DNA of 64,000 bases from Dillenia suffruticosa. Lineage: Eukaryota; Streptophyta; Magnoliopsida; Dilleniales; Dilleniaceae. A program made the position numbers and the translations under genes. Where the stretch lies: positions 3,172,001-3,236,000 of the forward strand of contig JAVTVX010000002.1 of assembly GCA_033439265.1 (NCBI GenBank). The letters run 5' to 3'. The notes below the pieces were generated by a model that saw only the letters and a program-made list of their open reading frames with translations, did not search any database and was not told where the DNA came from. Shown one piece after another: positions 24,260-39,524 of this stretch; position 1 is the first letter of the stretch; every line of letters begins with the position of its first letter.

Positions 24260-25179
24260 ATGAGATACCTTGACGAAAACAATGTTTCAATCCTCAAAGT
24301 CCTAGACTTGTCTCTCAGGCTCTCCGTGGTTCCTCTCTGTGTTGCATCCATATGGTTAACAGTGACCAACCATCAAGATAACAGTATCTATGGGAAGCTA
24401 GAATTCAGTAACTTCTTGGGTCTCAAGTAACAAAATCTCTCTCTCTCCCCTAATCAAATTATATTCCCAAGTAATCATTCATGTTAAACTTCTTAGGTAC
24501 ATGGTTTGCATAAGTGCCATTTCATCCGGTTATGCTTTTCTTGCTGCTTTCTCCTCGTGGGTCAAATTCCTAGCAACCAAAGCATGGGTTTTCTTTATTT
24601 CTGACCAGGTTTAATCTCTAATCCAATAGGATTTCAATTTCTTTTTTTTTTTTTGAGATTGAAATTCCAAACGCAGCTTAAATTCGAAACACAAGTGATA
24701 TCATTAAAATTTACCCTCAATTTCCACAGCAATACCTGGGACAAATTGTTCCAATAATTCCTTTCAACAAGCACAGGAATAAGATGACTATTCGGGGTCA
24801 TTGGGCCTGCCCTTGAAAACTATCACCCAGATTGTGCTCCATGTTAATGTTGTTGGACATTTCTCTTTCGTCATATTGAGATTAATTCTTTTTAATATAT
24901 GATTTTGGGGGACAGGTTGTGGCTTATCTGATGGTAACATCGGGGGCAGCAATGGCAGAGATATTGTATTTGGCATACAATGGAGATCAGGAAGTGACAT
25001 GGAGTGAGGCCTGCATTTCTTATGGAAGATTTTGCAGTAGAATGGTGTTGGCTTTGTCTCTTCATGCTTTGGCTCTCTTTTGCTTCTTTGTTTTAGCCAT
25101 TATCTCAGCTTATAGAGCTTTTAGCATTTACGAGCCTCCCTATGTTGCTTCTAAAGAGGTTGAAGAAAATAGGCCTTAA
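24260..25179 (+). CDS. CASP-like membrane protein, CASPL2 type
   Basis: Three exons (24260-24426, 24497-24608, 24916-25179) join in frame to 180 residues. The protein has four hydrophobic segments: about 10-35, 56-77, 83-118 and 137-163, the layout of the CASP/MARVEL-like family, with short cytoplasmic ends. TM1 contains the conserved Arg (LRLSVVPL), TM3 begins with the conserved Asp in DQVVAYLMV and runs to [10 protein letters not shown], followed by a Trp/Cys-containing second loop ([13 protein letters not shown]). CASP proteins form membrane scaffolds that guide Casparian strip deposition, but most CASP-like members act elsewhere and are poorly studied. The YLAYNG / YGRFC pattern places this one with group 2 rather than the endodermal CASPs. 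Spacing and composition are ordinary, and no defect is seen. Confidence 0.9.
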
Positions 25180-26940
25180 ATATTACCACTAATATAAGGA
25201 TCTTCTTCCCCCTTTTCCCTAGAGGCTGCAAGAAGATTGTACCCAAAAGCTTTAAGGTATTAATGGGGGGTGTGTGTGTTTCAATCTAGGGCAATTTTAG
25301 GGTTGATGGTCTTGCTCTAAACTATTGTAATTTTAGTGTTAATGGTACTTGAGCTAGAACTAACTGGGCCCTGTTTTGTCCATGGGATTTTTTTTTTTTT
25401 TTGGTTTTGTTTTGTGGCTTTAAATTGAGATTAATTTTACTTAAAATTAGAAATAATATTTAACATGAGAAATCATTGACATAATCATGACATTAGTATT
25501 TTTGTAGAAAAAATTAATTAATAAATACAATAAGAAGCTTTACATTTTATTTGAAGAATATTACAAATAAAATGAGATAAAATAAAAATAAATTGAGATA
25601 AATTAAAATTTACTGATTAGAACCTTTATTACAACAGACCTTTATTTTGTACTTCAGAAACTTACGGCTAAGTCCTTGTATGGACGCCGACTAATAAAGA
25701 GTTTTTATTTAAGTGTGAGATTAATTTTTGCGATCCTATGTTGAAAAAGAAAAACCTTACGGCTAAATCTAAACTATAAAATAAATACCAAATTACATGT
25801 TTGGTACTTAATTATGCTTTTTTTTTTTCCGGAATGGTTTCTAATCTTTAAAATATCTGCAAAATAGTCCAAAACTTTCAAAAAGCATACAAAATCAGTT
25901 ATGGGTGAATAAATGTTATCCTAACTCTATAATTTGCACCGACACTTATTAGTATAAGTGAAATAGGTATTTTCATCCTTTAATTAGATTAGGAGTTTGA
26001 CTTTTTTTAAATATGAAAAAAATAATATTAAGAGACTCATTCTATAAAATAGACCCTGCAGCTATCGATTCAAATTAATCGAATATTAAATGGTAATAAA
26101 GTCATGATAAAAAAAAAAAAAACTCCATAATATGCTTGATGCATAATTTAACACGTAAGCTAACATACCAACTTACCACCTCATCTAAGCGCCCATTCAT
26201 AAGTCTATTGGATAATAATAAAGTCTATTGTATGCACTCATATGTACCAAATAAGTAGGTGCCCTTGTTTTCTGGTACCTAACCTTCGACCCAAATTAAA
26301 TTAAAGATCACATATAAATTTTGTTCAAACCTCTTCTAATTAAATATTTGAAAATATTTGATGATTTCAAAATATTTAAAAAGCTTTTCTATATAATCAA
26401 GGTTGTATGCCCATGGCTGATAGCTTAATTAGGTTCAAAATATTTGAAAATATAACTAAACCTATCTGTGGTTAAGGAGACAGTTTATTGATCACAATCT
26501 TTCTCCCTAATATGATGATTTCAGATTCAAATTTCTATGTAATTAAAAAATAAAATAAAATAAACCCACCAAATATTAAATTTTATATTTTATTTAAAGT
26601 TGTTAAGATATATTTATCGTTCTTTTATGATTATTTTGTTTTTGAGAATATGCTTTTGTAGATATGCTAGCTAAACAAGGTAGAAGAACTTATTACTATT
26701 ATTATTATATTTTTATTTTTAAAGGTGTAAAAATAATAAAATCAAACCTATTATAAAGGGCATTGCCCTCTCAATGAAAAAAAAAAATGAAAATAACTAA
26801 AACGCGATCGTTTTGCCCTGGCAAGAAGCTTCCTTCATCGCACGTGCAATTCTGTTGTAGCGTCTTCGTTAAAATCGGATCTTTCCGGTTTAGTCCAAAA
26901 CCCCCCATTCACAAGCGCAAGCAAACGCATTCTCTCTCCT
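25180..26940. other. AT-rich spacer with a SINE tail
   Basis: After the CASP-like 3' UTR the DNA is AT-rich. A 5'-truncated SINE copy lies at about 26025-26120 (gagactcattctataaaata, attcaaattaatcgaat, then an A-run). No gene is recognisable. Confidence 0.5.
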
Positions 26941-26947
26941 TCCCTCC

Positions 26948-26948
<1 letters not shown>

Positions 26949-26978
<30 letters not shown>
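26949..26978. repeat. (CT)n microsatellite in the ATG8 leader
   Basis: About 15 CT units lie 220 bases before the ATG8 start, probably in the 5' UTR ahead of a leader intron. Confidence 0.85.
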
Positions 26979-26981
<3 letters not shown>

Positions 26982-27194
26982 ACCCTTATCTTATTGCGCT
27001 ACCGCAACGCTGTTTTAGGGTAAAATTTTATAGTTCTTTCAGCAATCTCTGGATCGTTTTCATTAGTTGAGAATTTTCTTTCGGGGGTGGTTTAAATTAT
27101 TTTTAGGATCACTTTTTTTAGCCTCCGAAACCCTAATTTTGTCTTTGTGTTTTGTAATTTCGCATTCCTTGCAGTAATAAGCACTCAAAAATCG

Positions 27195-29860
<2,666 letters not shown>

Positions 29861-32750
29861 AAGCATTTGACCTCAATTTATGTAAATGGGACTAAACAGT
29901 GTCAAAAGATGTATTTTCTTCTCCCGTGTCTCCAAGCATTCTGGCTGGAACTCGCTTAGACAGTCTCTTCTAATGGGAGTGCCTAATACTCTTAGCAACT
30001 TGACGAAGCAATTATATATAGTTTCAATATTTATATCCTCAAGAGATGGTCTGCACACCTCAATCTTGTTGCCTTCTCATTTGCTTGAGAGAATGTGATT
30101 GTGGAAGGTATTAGCTATTAATTTATTTTGAGCTCAAGACCTATAGCTTATTTTGACTTGGATCTTTTTTTTTTTTTGGTACATTGGGCAAGACTCGAAC
30201 TCGAAAGCTCTAGAGAAAGGGAAGGGGATTGTGCCCGTTGAGTTATAACTCGATGGCATTTTAATCAAATACTCAGTATGCAAATGTCTTAATCTCCATG
30301 GAGATTTGAATTCCATGTCACCTAATCTCAATGTCGACCGGATGAATGATTGAAAAAGAAGGTAAATTGTGAGTTAATCCTTACTTAGGAAATGTGAGAA
30401 AATAATATAAAATAAAAAATCTCAATGAGCATTACCAAAATCACATCGGGATTTAATTTCAATGTACCAAAATCTGTATAAAATTAGTAATAAAAAATTC
30501 ATATATGACAATTCATATAAAAAAATACAGTTCATGAGTTTCAATAAAAATAAATATTTCAAAATTCATGATAATTCATATTTACAATACAAAACACATC
30601 ATATTACGTAATAAACTTGGGGTTGGTCTAAGGCATAGCAAAAGCCATCAGCTAACAATGATCTCGAAAAAATAATGTCTTCCCTCTACCTTTAGGTGGC
30701 AAGGCATTCATGTCACGTGGACCCATGTCTATATTCTCTACAATATTCAAATCTAAACCATAAAACCATCCATACAACAAAGATGCCTAACTCATACTCC
30801 CAAACAATACAACACTCTCAAATAGGATAAGAGTATGTGGAACATGTCACCCACGAACTCAACATATATCAAAATAAATAGATTTCAAAATTACACGTGA
30901 GGGGTACTATCCTATATATAACTGTCAATTATTATCATATTTTTTAAAACATGTATATAAATAAATAAATAAATCATGAATCAAATCACGTTAAAATAAG
31001 AACAGTAAATAAAACAGTAGTTTTAATCAATTATTTTCAAACATTTCAGGTTTTGAAAATATTTTCACAAAAATAATTTATAAAAACTGTGATAAAGGTA
31101 AAACTCACGAATGATCGATCCTAATAAAAAAATAGAATCAACATAGTGTCACGTGGCACATTATGCCACTTGTCACCTTGGGTCATGTCACCTCCCACGT
31201 GGTCAACTATCAGCATGTGTGCATGTATTATCAAGATTGTGACATAGGGTTAGAGAAATTGGTGTATATATATATATAGACTTCGGTGAAAACTCTTATC
31301 CAATGTGGGATCAAGATTTGCGGGATGGTTTTTTGACTAGTTTAATCATAATTTTTCATAATAATTTGGTGTCGAAAAGAGACAATCAACACTTGAGATT
31401 GAAAGTAAGAAGTGTAGATATTATCCTAGGGTCGATTGGAGTCACTGACAGCAACTCTAGATCATAAAAAAATCGAGTTGAAATTGTTCTCCTTGTTTTT
31501 TTTCAGGTTTTCACATGGCTAATAGGAGATATTCGACATGATTTTTAACCTAAATTTGATAGGATTCTGAATCTACTTTTTTAAGATGAATTATTCAACG
31601 AAATATGATTTTTTAAATGATCTAAAATTTATATGAAAAAGAGTTCAGATGAGAAAGTTATGAATGGTCAAAATTGACTACTCGAAACAGAATTAAAAAT
31701 ATGGGTTGTTTTGGTTTGCGACAGAGGGTTTTTGAATATATTTTTCTCCATGATTTTGAGGGTTTTAAGTCTAATTTTCTAAAAATTAATTAATCTACAA
31801 AATATCAACTTTACAATTATTTAAAATTTTAGGAAAATATTCACCAAAGAGAGAATCGAAACCCAAAAATAATACCTTGAAACTATCCATTGAATTTTAA
31901 GATTTCGACGACTCTTTCCTCTAATTTTCGACAACTCCTCCAGTTGGGTTTTGTTCTTTTAAGTTTAAATTTTTTAAAAAATATTATGAATAAAATCTCT
32001 CATAAATGACTCCTAAATTCTCAAATCTCTATCTCTTGATTCCCAACATAATGTTGATCTTATGGTTCTTTAATCCAACCTTACTTGTGCAAATTATTTT
32101 TCTAAGAAATTTCTTTCGTTATCACCATTCCTTTGCATCGCATTTTTTAGAATCCATGAGTTTAGGTTCAAGGCCGAACGAGCCTTCGTCGGTGTGAACA
32201 AATTTTGCATATGATGGTCCCCCATTATCGAAGAGTGTGCTGTGGTCATGAGGAACAAGGTACACAAATTTGGTCAAGCTCAGGGACTCCGGGACCCACT
32301 TTATTATATGGCATAATATTTTACTAATTTATACAATATTTTTTTTAATGCAAAGCAAAACGACAGCAGACGTAACTTTTTCCTTAGAATAATTAAAATT
32401 GTTTAAAATTTAATTTAAAATCTAACTCGGACCTTAAATGTACTAGGACCATTCTCCATTACTCCTGTCCCACATGTCAGATGCATAGCTTTTCATCATG
32501 CGAGACTTCGACTTGACCAAATGAGGGAGAGATTATTATTATTTTTTTTTTGTGTTGGGGAGAGGGGGGAGTGATTAATGATGTAGCCGTCCGCAGGATT
32601 TTTTTTTTTTTTTTTTTTTTTTTTGACACGGTGGGTATTGAACTAATTGCAAACAAAGTTACACTTTTTAAATAATATCATGTGACTTTATTAGCTATCA
32701 AGAAAAATAATAATCAATTTTTGATTAATAATTTATAATTATATTAGATT

Positions 32751-32785
<35 letters not shown>

Positions 32786-33534
32786 CACAAAATCGAATCT
32801 ACTTTTTTTTTTTTTTCTCCCCAGATCTATCACAAAAAAATTAAAATAGTCGGGCTAAAAGATATACTATGTTTTTTCTTGTATAAATCAAATTATCATC
32901 GACTAAATCTGGTTCAATTTGAATTAGGTTGAATTTTTAAAAATAAAAATTCTCCTGATGTGTATTTTTGTTGTACACAAAACTCAAACTCAAAATCTTA
33001 TTTAATTGATATTTACTAGACTAATTAGGCGTCGATAGGATGTGCATAATTGACAACCAGTTTTCGAGAAAGAAAATTAATGGACCGAGAAAAGAAGAAA
33101 AAAAAAAACCCTGCAAATAGCATATGTAAACATTGACAGACCGGTTATGGGTAAACAAAGCACACACTATGCTTCTAATTACGGTTCTATAATTAGAGCC
33201 TCAAAATGGTGCTAAATTTAGTAAGTAATTAAAGATCAACATCTCCAGTTATGTTCCCACAAGAAGATAATCCTTTTGTTCATCATTTATGTATATGTAT
33301 TTTTCATATAATTATATGAAAAAAAAATAACAAGTCTGTTGTTCCAAAGTACAAATCATACGAAATAGCATAGGTGTTTTCTTCCCCCATTTTTTAGAAT
33401 CATTGTACATAAATCATGGAAACATGAAACAAGTATTTCCACATAGAAAGTTTCATTAGAACCTGGGGTTGGGAGTGTTAAAAATGCCAATGAAGAAAAC
33501 TTTGAGCTGATAAGTTGAATCCAGCACGATTGAT
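29861..33534. other. AT-rich spacer with repeats, no gene
   Basis: After the ATG8 3' UTR this holds a reversed tRNA-like SINE (30166-30345), AT-rich DNA, a (TA)n run at 31264-31277 and another at 32752-32782, and a run of about 26 T at 32599-32624. The words cttatccaatgtgggatcaa near 31293 resemble terminal regions of some plant LTR elements, but no paired LTR or pol fragment was found. Confidence 0.45.
30166..30345 (-). mobile_element. Reverse-oriented tRNA-like SINE fragment
   Basis: On the plus strand a run of 12 T is followed by ggtacattgggcaagactcg. Read on the minus strand the element has a B-box-like gagttcgagtc and an A-box-like tataactcaacgggc shortly before an A-tail. No clear target duplication is visible. 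Confidence 0.4.
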
Positions 33535-35746
33535 TTAGCAAAGCCCAGGCAAGTTGCTCCAAGAGCAAGAATCGGAAACAGTCCATTCAGGGTTTGTAGA
33601 GCTAACAATGGGAAATGATGAAAGTAATTGCTGAATATCGATCCCAAGATGATCATCTGCAGTGCTCGGAGATTGTCCACCGGGGATATCACCATCTTTG
33701 TACAAATCATGCACTGGAATAGCAGAATTAACAGCATTGAAAATGCTCGATAAGTCATCCTGCACTGCATTGGGTCTTATGTCTTCTTTATACAGTGACG
33801 GTCCTGCATTGATTTAAAGCACTTATCAGATCCTATAGCTCCAACTAATCTAAAGATGAAAAAGTTCACATAGTTAAAATTCACCAGTTATCCATTTCAC
33901 ATTCATGAAAAGAGAGTGGGAATAATTATCGATGAACAATTATTGACTACTAAATGATAACAAAAGAAACAAATTGGGTACGGCAAAAGGAATTGTGTAC
34001 AGTTCATGACTAAAGGCAGACATTCATAACAATAGGAAAATCAAAACAAGAACTGACCAGTGGGGCATAAATCATCCTGAATATGCTTTTGCTTATCTGA
34101 CATGAAGGGGCGACCTTCTCTTGAATGCTCACCACCATAACCACCACATCCACTGTTCATTACCTGGGGTTCCTGCAAAAGGGTATCCAATGGCCCATTA
34201 TTGCTCAAAGATGTACCACCGATTACGTCATCCAACTCACTAAAACTTTGGCTTGAAGGGCTTGAAGGGAGCCCAAGCTGAACCGAAATGCCTGCCATAG
34301 GAGAGACAGACGCACCATGCACAAATCGGGTCAGAGGAATTGCTGACCTATGACACTCAAAGTTCGGTGAATCCAACTGTCTCGGAGATACAGGAGACAG
34401 TTGGGGCGCGGCAGTGTGTCCCCGAAGAGTTCTTGAGGTTGCAAGCGAAAAATATGGCAGAGTAAGCATATTATTGGGGCGAAAACGCTTGTATTTGTGA
34501 AGGGATGAAGAAAGTATTGGTGCCCTATTATGGATGGGCAAAGAGATTTGTGAAGAGAGGCTCATTGGCTGTAAGCCGGAGAGTGTAGATGGGTATGTAG
34601 GTATTGGTGATTGGGGTGAGGAAAGTGGAGCTTGACTTCTTGGAGATGAAATGTCACGACTGCTCATGTCGTCACAGTTGTTGACATTTTGTTTAAACCG
34701 AGTAAGGTTTGGACGCATTGGGACTTCATCAGGTTGAGGGTAAAGAGGAAGACCTTGTCTGATTCTCCTTTTCATTCTTGTGTTCCAGTAGTTCTTAATT
34801 TCGTTGTCTGTTCGTCCAGGTAACTACATAAACAAACATCAGAGAGTATATTAGAAGCAACCAGAGACATATTGAACATGACAATGAAGTAGCTTGTAGA
34901 AATTGAAGAAAGAATAACATACGTAAGAAAAAACAGTCAAAAACCCAGAAAAGGGAATTGATTACCACAACGAAACTGGTGCCATATTAAAGAACAATCG
35001 GAAACCCAGGAAATGGAAGAGAGAAGCCGATAGGCCATAAGGAGTTTATATACAGAAAATTAGGAAAGAAGACTAAGAAAATGTTAACCATATTGAAGTA
35101 ACAACAAAAGCGGCAGCAACAGTCTAGGAGAGAAAATTGAGAGAAGAGACGAAAGAGATTCTAAAAAATGTGGAGAGAGAGAGAGGGGGGAGACAAAAGA
35201 AATACACAATCAACTTCGACATCAACAGCAACCCAATAATGAAAAGGAAAAACAAACAAGAAGCCAGGGAACAGAAAACATAAAATAAACCTAACAAAAG
35301 AACATTCCTAGAAAAAGACAGAAGAAAAACTGCACGATCATAAACGAATGGGTCCAACCACGAACAACAAAACCCACAGAGAGAGAGAATAAAACGAAAG
35401 AAACCTGAGCAGCCATGCGAGCCCATTTGTTCCCAAGTTTAGAATGCAACTGCAGAATCAAACGCTCTTCCTCAGCAGAAAACGAACCCTTCTTCAAATT
35501 AGGCCTTAAATGATTTGTCCATCTCAATCTACAACTCTTCCCACACCTAGCCAACCCAGTTTTCTTCTGCACAGAATTCCAATTCCCTTCTCCATAAGTC
35601 TTCACATATTCCACCAATATTATATCCTCCGCTGCCGTCCATGGCCCCTTCTTCAACGGTCCTCCGCTGTTATCCAACGCCGTTGCTGCCGCTCCCGCCT
35701 CCTTCCTTGTAACATTGTCCTGCAACACTTCTTCTTCTTCACTCAT
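33535..35746 (-). CDS. GAMYB-like R2R3-MYB transcription factor
   Basis: Three exons (35746-35405, 34823-34058, 33803-33535) join in frame to 458 residues. R2 covers about 33-84 ([17 protein letters not shown] to NHLRP) and R3 about 85-136 ([20 protein letters not shown] to [10 protein letters not shown]), with the usual Trp-to-Phe change at the first R3 position. GLPLYP directly after R3 and the C-terminal SWSNLPGLC mark subgroup 18, which holds GAMYB, MYB33/65 and MYB97/101/120. These nuclear factors act in gibberellin signalling, anther, pollen-tube and aleurone programmes. Subgroup members are usually silenced by miR159; here the matching place (34256-34276) is strongly diverged. The middle region is Ser/Pro-rich. 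A leader intron may end at about 35756 (attccag). The 5' flank carries a polypurine/polypyrimidine tract at 36047-36112. Confidence 0.94.
34256..34276 (-). promoter_or_regulatory. Degraded miR159 target-like site
   Basis: The plus strand here reads aagggcttgaagggagcccaa. Against the well-known miR159 sequence it matches the central stretch ttgaagggagc but differs at miRNA positions 1, 2, 3, 6 and 20 with a G:U pair at 18. It lies in exon 2 of the MYB gene at the residues LGLPSSPSS, the place where GAMYB genes carry the site. Regulation by miR159 is therefore doubtful. Confidence 0.5.
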
Positions 35747-36046
35747 TGAATCTCTCCCTGGAATTACAATACAATGCTAATTGATTCTTATAATTGATTA
35801 TTTTGGGGGGTTTGGGCAATGGGTTTTTGTGGGTTTTGATTTAATTTTTGGTATAATGTATTGAATTTGAGTAGCACATATTGAATTTGATAAAAAGAGA
35901 AACTATCCGTCTCTCTCTAGAATTACAAACACAGGGCAGAGAGCAATGGAAGAAACGAGAAATCGTTTTCAATTTCTATTTCTCTCTCTCCCCCTTTCGC
36001 CTCTCTCTCTTCCAACTTAATGGTACCTACATGTGTAAACAACAAT

Positions 36047-36112
36047 GGAGAGAGAGAGAGGGAGAGGGGGAGAGGGGGAGAGGGGGAGAGGGGAAGAGAG
36101 AGCGAGAGAGGG
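36047..36112. repeat. Polypurine tract with gggggaga units
   Basis: About 65 bases are nearly all purine on the plus strand, with an eight-base unit gggggaga repeated about four times between GA runs. It sits some 300 bases upstream of the MYB start and reads as a CT-rich leader or promoter tract in the gene's direction. Confidence 0.8.
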
Positions 36113-37784
36113 ATGTGAATTGCACTGCCCTGTCTCACACTATCAGACCCGAATTGAAAGAGAGGGAGAGTATATATTAGGAAAAGTGAAACTGTACGCA
36201 GAAGCTTGCTTTGCTTTGCCGGGTTGGACTTTGGAATGGTTGACCTGACTTGTTTGTAGTCGGATACAGAGAATGGGGGCCCCATGCTTGCAAAAATGAT
36301 GTATAATTCCAATAAATTTATTTAATCCGAAAAAATCGAAAAAATCGAAAAAACCATCCTGGAATTCTATTTATTGCCTTCTACGACATAAATAGCCTTC
36401 CTTATTTGGAATTTTCATTTTTGAGTATTTCAATAGGTAGGTTGTGTTGTCAGAGAGAGATAAGCTCTTAGGTGTTGATTTTGCGTTGCCAAACTTTAAA
36501 TTAAGCATTTCTGTGGTTGACTTTGACCAGTCAGCCTCGTCCCCCTCCTCCTCCTTCTGCGTCTGCTTCTTCTCCTCCTTCTTCTTCTTCTTCTTCTTAA
36601 GTTTTGAAGAGCCATTTGAGAATAAAGGAAGCATTTCAAGTGAATATTATTACAATCATCTAACAGCAAAGCAAGCAAGCTTTTAGGAGTTTAACAGTCC
36701 TTGATATTGAAATACATTTGTGTATCAATATTATGAAATCATCAACAATTAATGTTACAAAAACTTAATTCATTTCCTTTTGATTTTTTCTTTTTCATAA
36801 ACTTAAAATTGATATACTAAACTGATTTATTTGTCCCTTTTCGGTATATCTCTTCTTTTCTATTTCCATAATTACTTCCTTTAACATCAATGCTTTTGAC
36901 ATTTGCATGATTGCAAATATTAGACATTTTGTAGCATTTCAAATTTTTTTTTTTAAATATATATATATATTATCATTTAAAAAAATAAAAACTCATTATA
37001 TATATATATATATATATATATTTTATGTTATATCAATCGATATCTAAAATCATATTTCAATTTATTTGATTAAAATTTAAAAATTATCCTTCAATATAAT
37101 TTTTTCTAGGTACCGGATATAAACCGCCTCAGGTGAGATCCCCGCACCAACCGGGAACAAGGGAACACTATTGTAGGAATGCCCAACTGGGTCATTCAGG
37201 GCTGATTTAAATGTTAAAATCTTTTTATTTTTAGCACAGTTTGTTTTTCGATTTGATTCTATTTAATTATATCATTTTATAACTAAAAAAAAAAAATACC
37301 CAACTAGAACAAATCTTCCTACCATTAGCAAGATAAAATAGAAAGATTTTTTGATTTATCGAATTTCTGAGTTTAAAATATTTGTTTGTATTTTTCTTTT
37401 ATTAACAAATAACTTGAATCTCTCGTGGAGGGAGATTCTCATTCTTTATGTTTTTATTTAGTTGTATTGTTGTATTTGTTAATTTGAATATTTTCTCATC
37501 AAAGTAGTAACAATGTGGGTTTTAATCATCCACGAAATTTAACAAACATGTTCCAAAGAGATAATCTAATGATACAAACTCTCCTCCTCTAACTTAATAA
37601 TTCTAAATTCAAATTCTTGTATAACAAAAAAAAAAGAAATCTAACAAACATAGCATTATCTCTTTAACCTTCACAATGAGAAGTTTGACGATGAAAACAG
37701 TTTTACGGTATATGATTAAGAAGACTAAAAGATTATCACAACAAAAAAAAGAAAAAAAGAAAAAAAGATCAGTCAGTTCAATTG

Positions 37785-37932
37785 CTGAACACTAATACAC
37801 TTTAAATAAGATTTTGAATTTAAATATTTTGTATAATAAAAATATATGTCAAGAGAATAATTTAATTTATTTCGAATCGAATTTAATTGAATTTAATATG
37901 ATTACAAAATTTTAATAATTAAAAAAAAATTT
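37785..37932 (+). mobile_element. Degraded SINE-family copy
   Basis: A worn head (cactttaaataagattttga), the body word caagagaataatttaattta and the 3' word cgaatcgaatttaattgaat are present before an A-rich tail. No target duplication found. Confidence 0.35.
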
Positions 37933-38571
37933 ACCAGGCAAAAAGATCGATCAATAAATTCCATTCGAAGAAAAAAGCAAGGCATTATTGCCTCTTACCT
38001 CACTCACTCCAAACTTTGGAAACTATGGGGATTAGTAGTATTTTTTAGTTATCGAAGATTGTTCTTGGTTGCCAAATTTATATTATAATTTCTTTCTAGA
38101 AATACACATTTTATAATTAGAATAAAATTAAGGAAACGTGAAATATTGTAGAGATTTATAATTTTGAATACTAAATAAAAAAAAAAAAAAAAAAACCTCA
38201 AACAATGTGAAATAAATATCTCTGGTTCTTTATTTTAACCTAAGTGTGAGTGTTGTATTTATTAATTTTTATATAATTTTAAGTTTATTTCCATCATAAT
38301 CTCTTTGATTCGATTTCAATCACAATGATTTTTAATGTAAAGACATGTTGCTTAATAGGCACTAAGAATGAAACGGTGTACTAGGATGGAATTTAACTCC
38401 TAAATACCATACCAAATTGCACGCGTGAATTTTACTGTTTTAATATGAAATTTGTGTTAATAATTACAATAAAAACAAGTTATTTTTTAAGATTAGTTTT
38501 GAAGGTCCTAAAAATACATCTAAAACTATTGGGTCACTCTTTTGACCGGTTCAAAAATCAAATTAAATATG

Positions 38572-38757
38572 TATATATATTACTATTTTAAGATAAATCA
38601 ATTATATCGATCATCATTTCGAATCTGATTAAATCCGATTCGATTCGTATTGAATCCTTAAAAAACGAAACTTTTTTTGTGTCTATTTTTTTCGTATACA
38701 AGAGTTAAATTCGAGACTTTATTTAAGGGATCTGATATTCGATCACTGAACAAACTA
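38572..38757 (-). mobile_element. SINE-family copy, reverse orientation
   Basis: Read on the minus strand the order is the tRNA-like head (gatcccttaaataaagtctc), a worn B-box region, the body and the 3' words cggatttaatcagattcgaa and gatgatcgatata. The minus-strand head lies at the right end near 38750. Confidence 0.45.
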
Positions 38758-39324
38758 AATATCGGGTGTGTATGTATTACTTGAATCAATCAATAGTGTT
38801 CCTGAGCCATTTTTAGAGCACAAATTTTTCAAACTGAAATGTGGACACAAGACCAAAAATCCAATTGACCCTTGATTTTATTGACCTAATATATATATTT
38901 TTTTGGCGTCCTTGAGCATACCCGAAAATAGAAGCACACATTTTTTGGGAGATATATATATATTTATGCAAGGGACCTTATTTTAAGTTATAATATTTGA
39001 AGTTTTTTGTTTATTTAAGAAACACATATACGTATTCTAATATGTTACATATAATTAATGAATTTATGATCTTAATTAGTTTAAAGAATAATGGGCAAAG
39101 TGATTAATATTTTTCATAATTTCGTAAACAAATCTTGAAACTTAAAATTGTGAAGAGATTCAACAACTCCTTTGGTGGCACCAAAATATCTCATGAATGG
39201 TTTTACTGGTCCAAACACGTGCAAGTGCACAAGTTCTTACGATGACACTTGTCAGGTCTCTAAATTTCATCGCATTATTTTCGGAGCCACCTTAATTTGA
39301 CCCACATTCGATTAACCATTAACA

Positions 39325-39328
<4 letters not shown>

Positions 39329-39380
<52 letters not shown>
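39329..39380. repeat. Compound (TC)n(AC)n microsatellite
   Basis: About 17 TC units are followed by about 9 AC units, ending 55 bases before a TATA box and 145 bases before the start of the small gene at 39525. Confidence 0.9.
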
Positions 39381-39435
39381 GATTTCACACAAGAAATTCA
39401 ACAACTCTTTCCTAGCACTTTCCTCCATATAATTG

Positions 39436-39442
39436 TATAAAG
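39436..39442 (+). promoter_or_regulatory. TATA box for the small gene at 39525
   Basis: The word tataaag lies 89 bases before the ATG, which leaves room for a leader of about 55-60 bases. It supports transcription of the small frame downstream. Confidence 0.5.
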
Positions 39443-39524
39443 TCGGGCTTATCGAACAAGAAGTTTGAGGGAGGGAGAGAGAGAGAATTTGTTCTATCCA
39501 TCCAAGGAGGTGGGGATCTGCAAA

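Larger units (their letters stand above)
36313..39328. other. AT-rich spacer with SINE remnants
   Basis: This gene-free stretch has a CTT-rich tract at 36542-36598, AT runs at 36958-37020, a run of about 20 A near 38178, and SINE-family copies at 37785-37932 and 38572-38757. Nothing coding is recognisable. Confidence 0.5.

Noticed and set aside
30600..31330. Possible LTR retrotransposon relic with atccaatgtgggat
   Set aside because: Only a short familiar word was found; no paired LTR, primer-binding site or pol remnant could be seen.
35881..36312. Long frames on both strands over the GA-rich tract
   Set aside because: The translations are Arg/Glu/Gly or Leu/Ser/Pro repeats produced by the purine tract in the MYB leader region.
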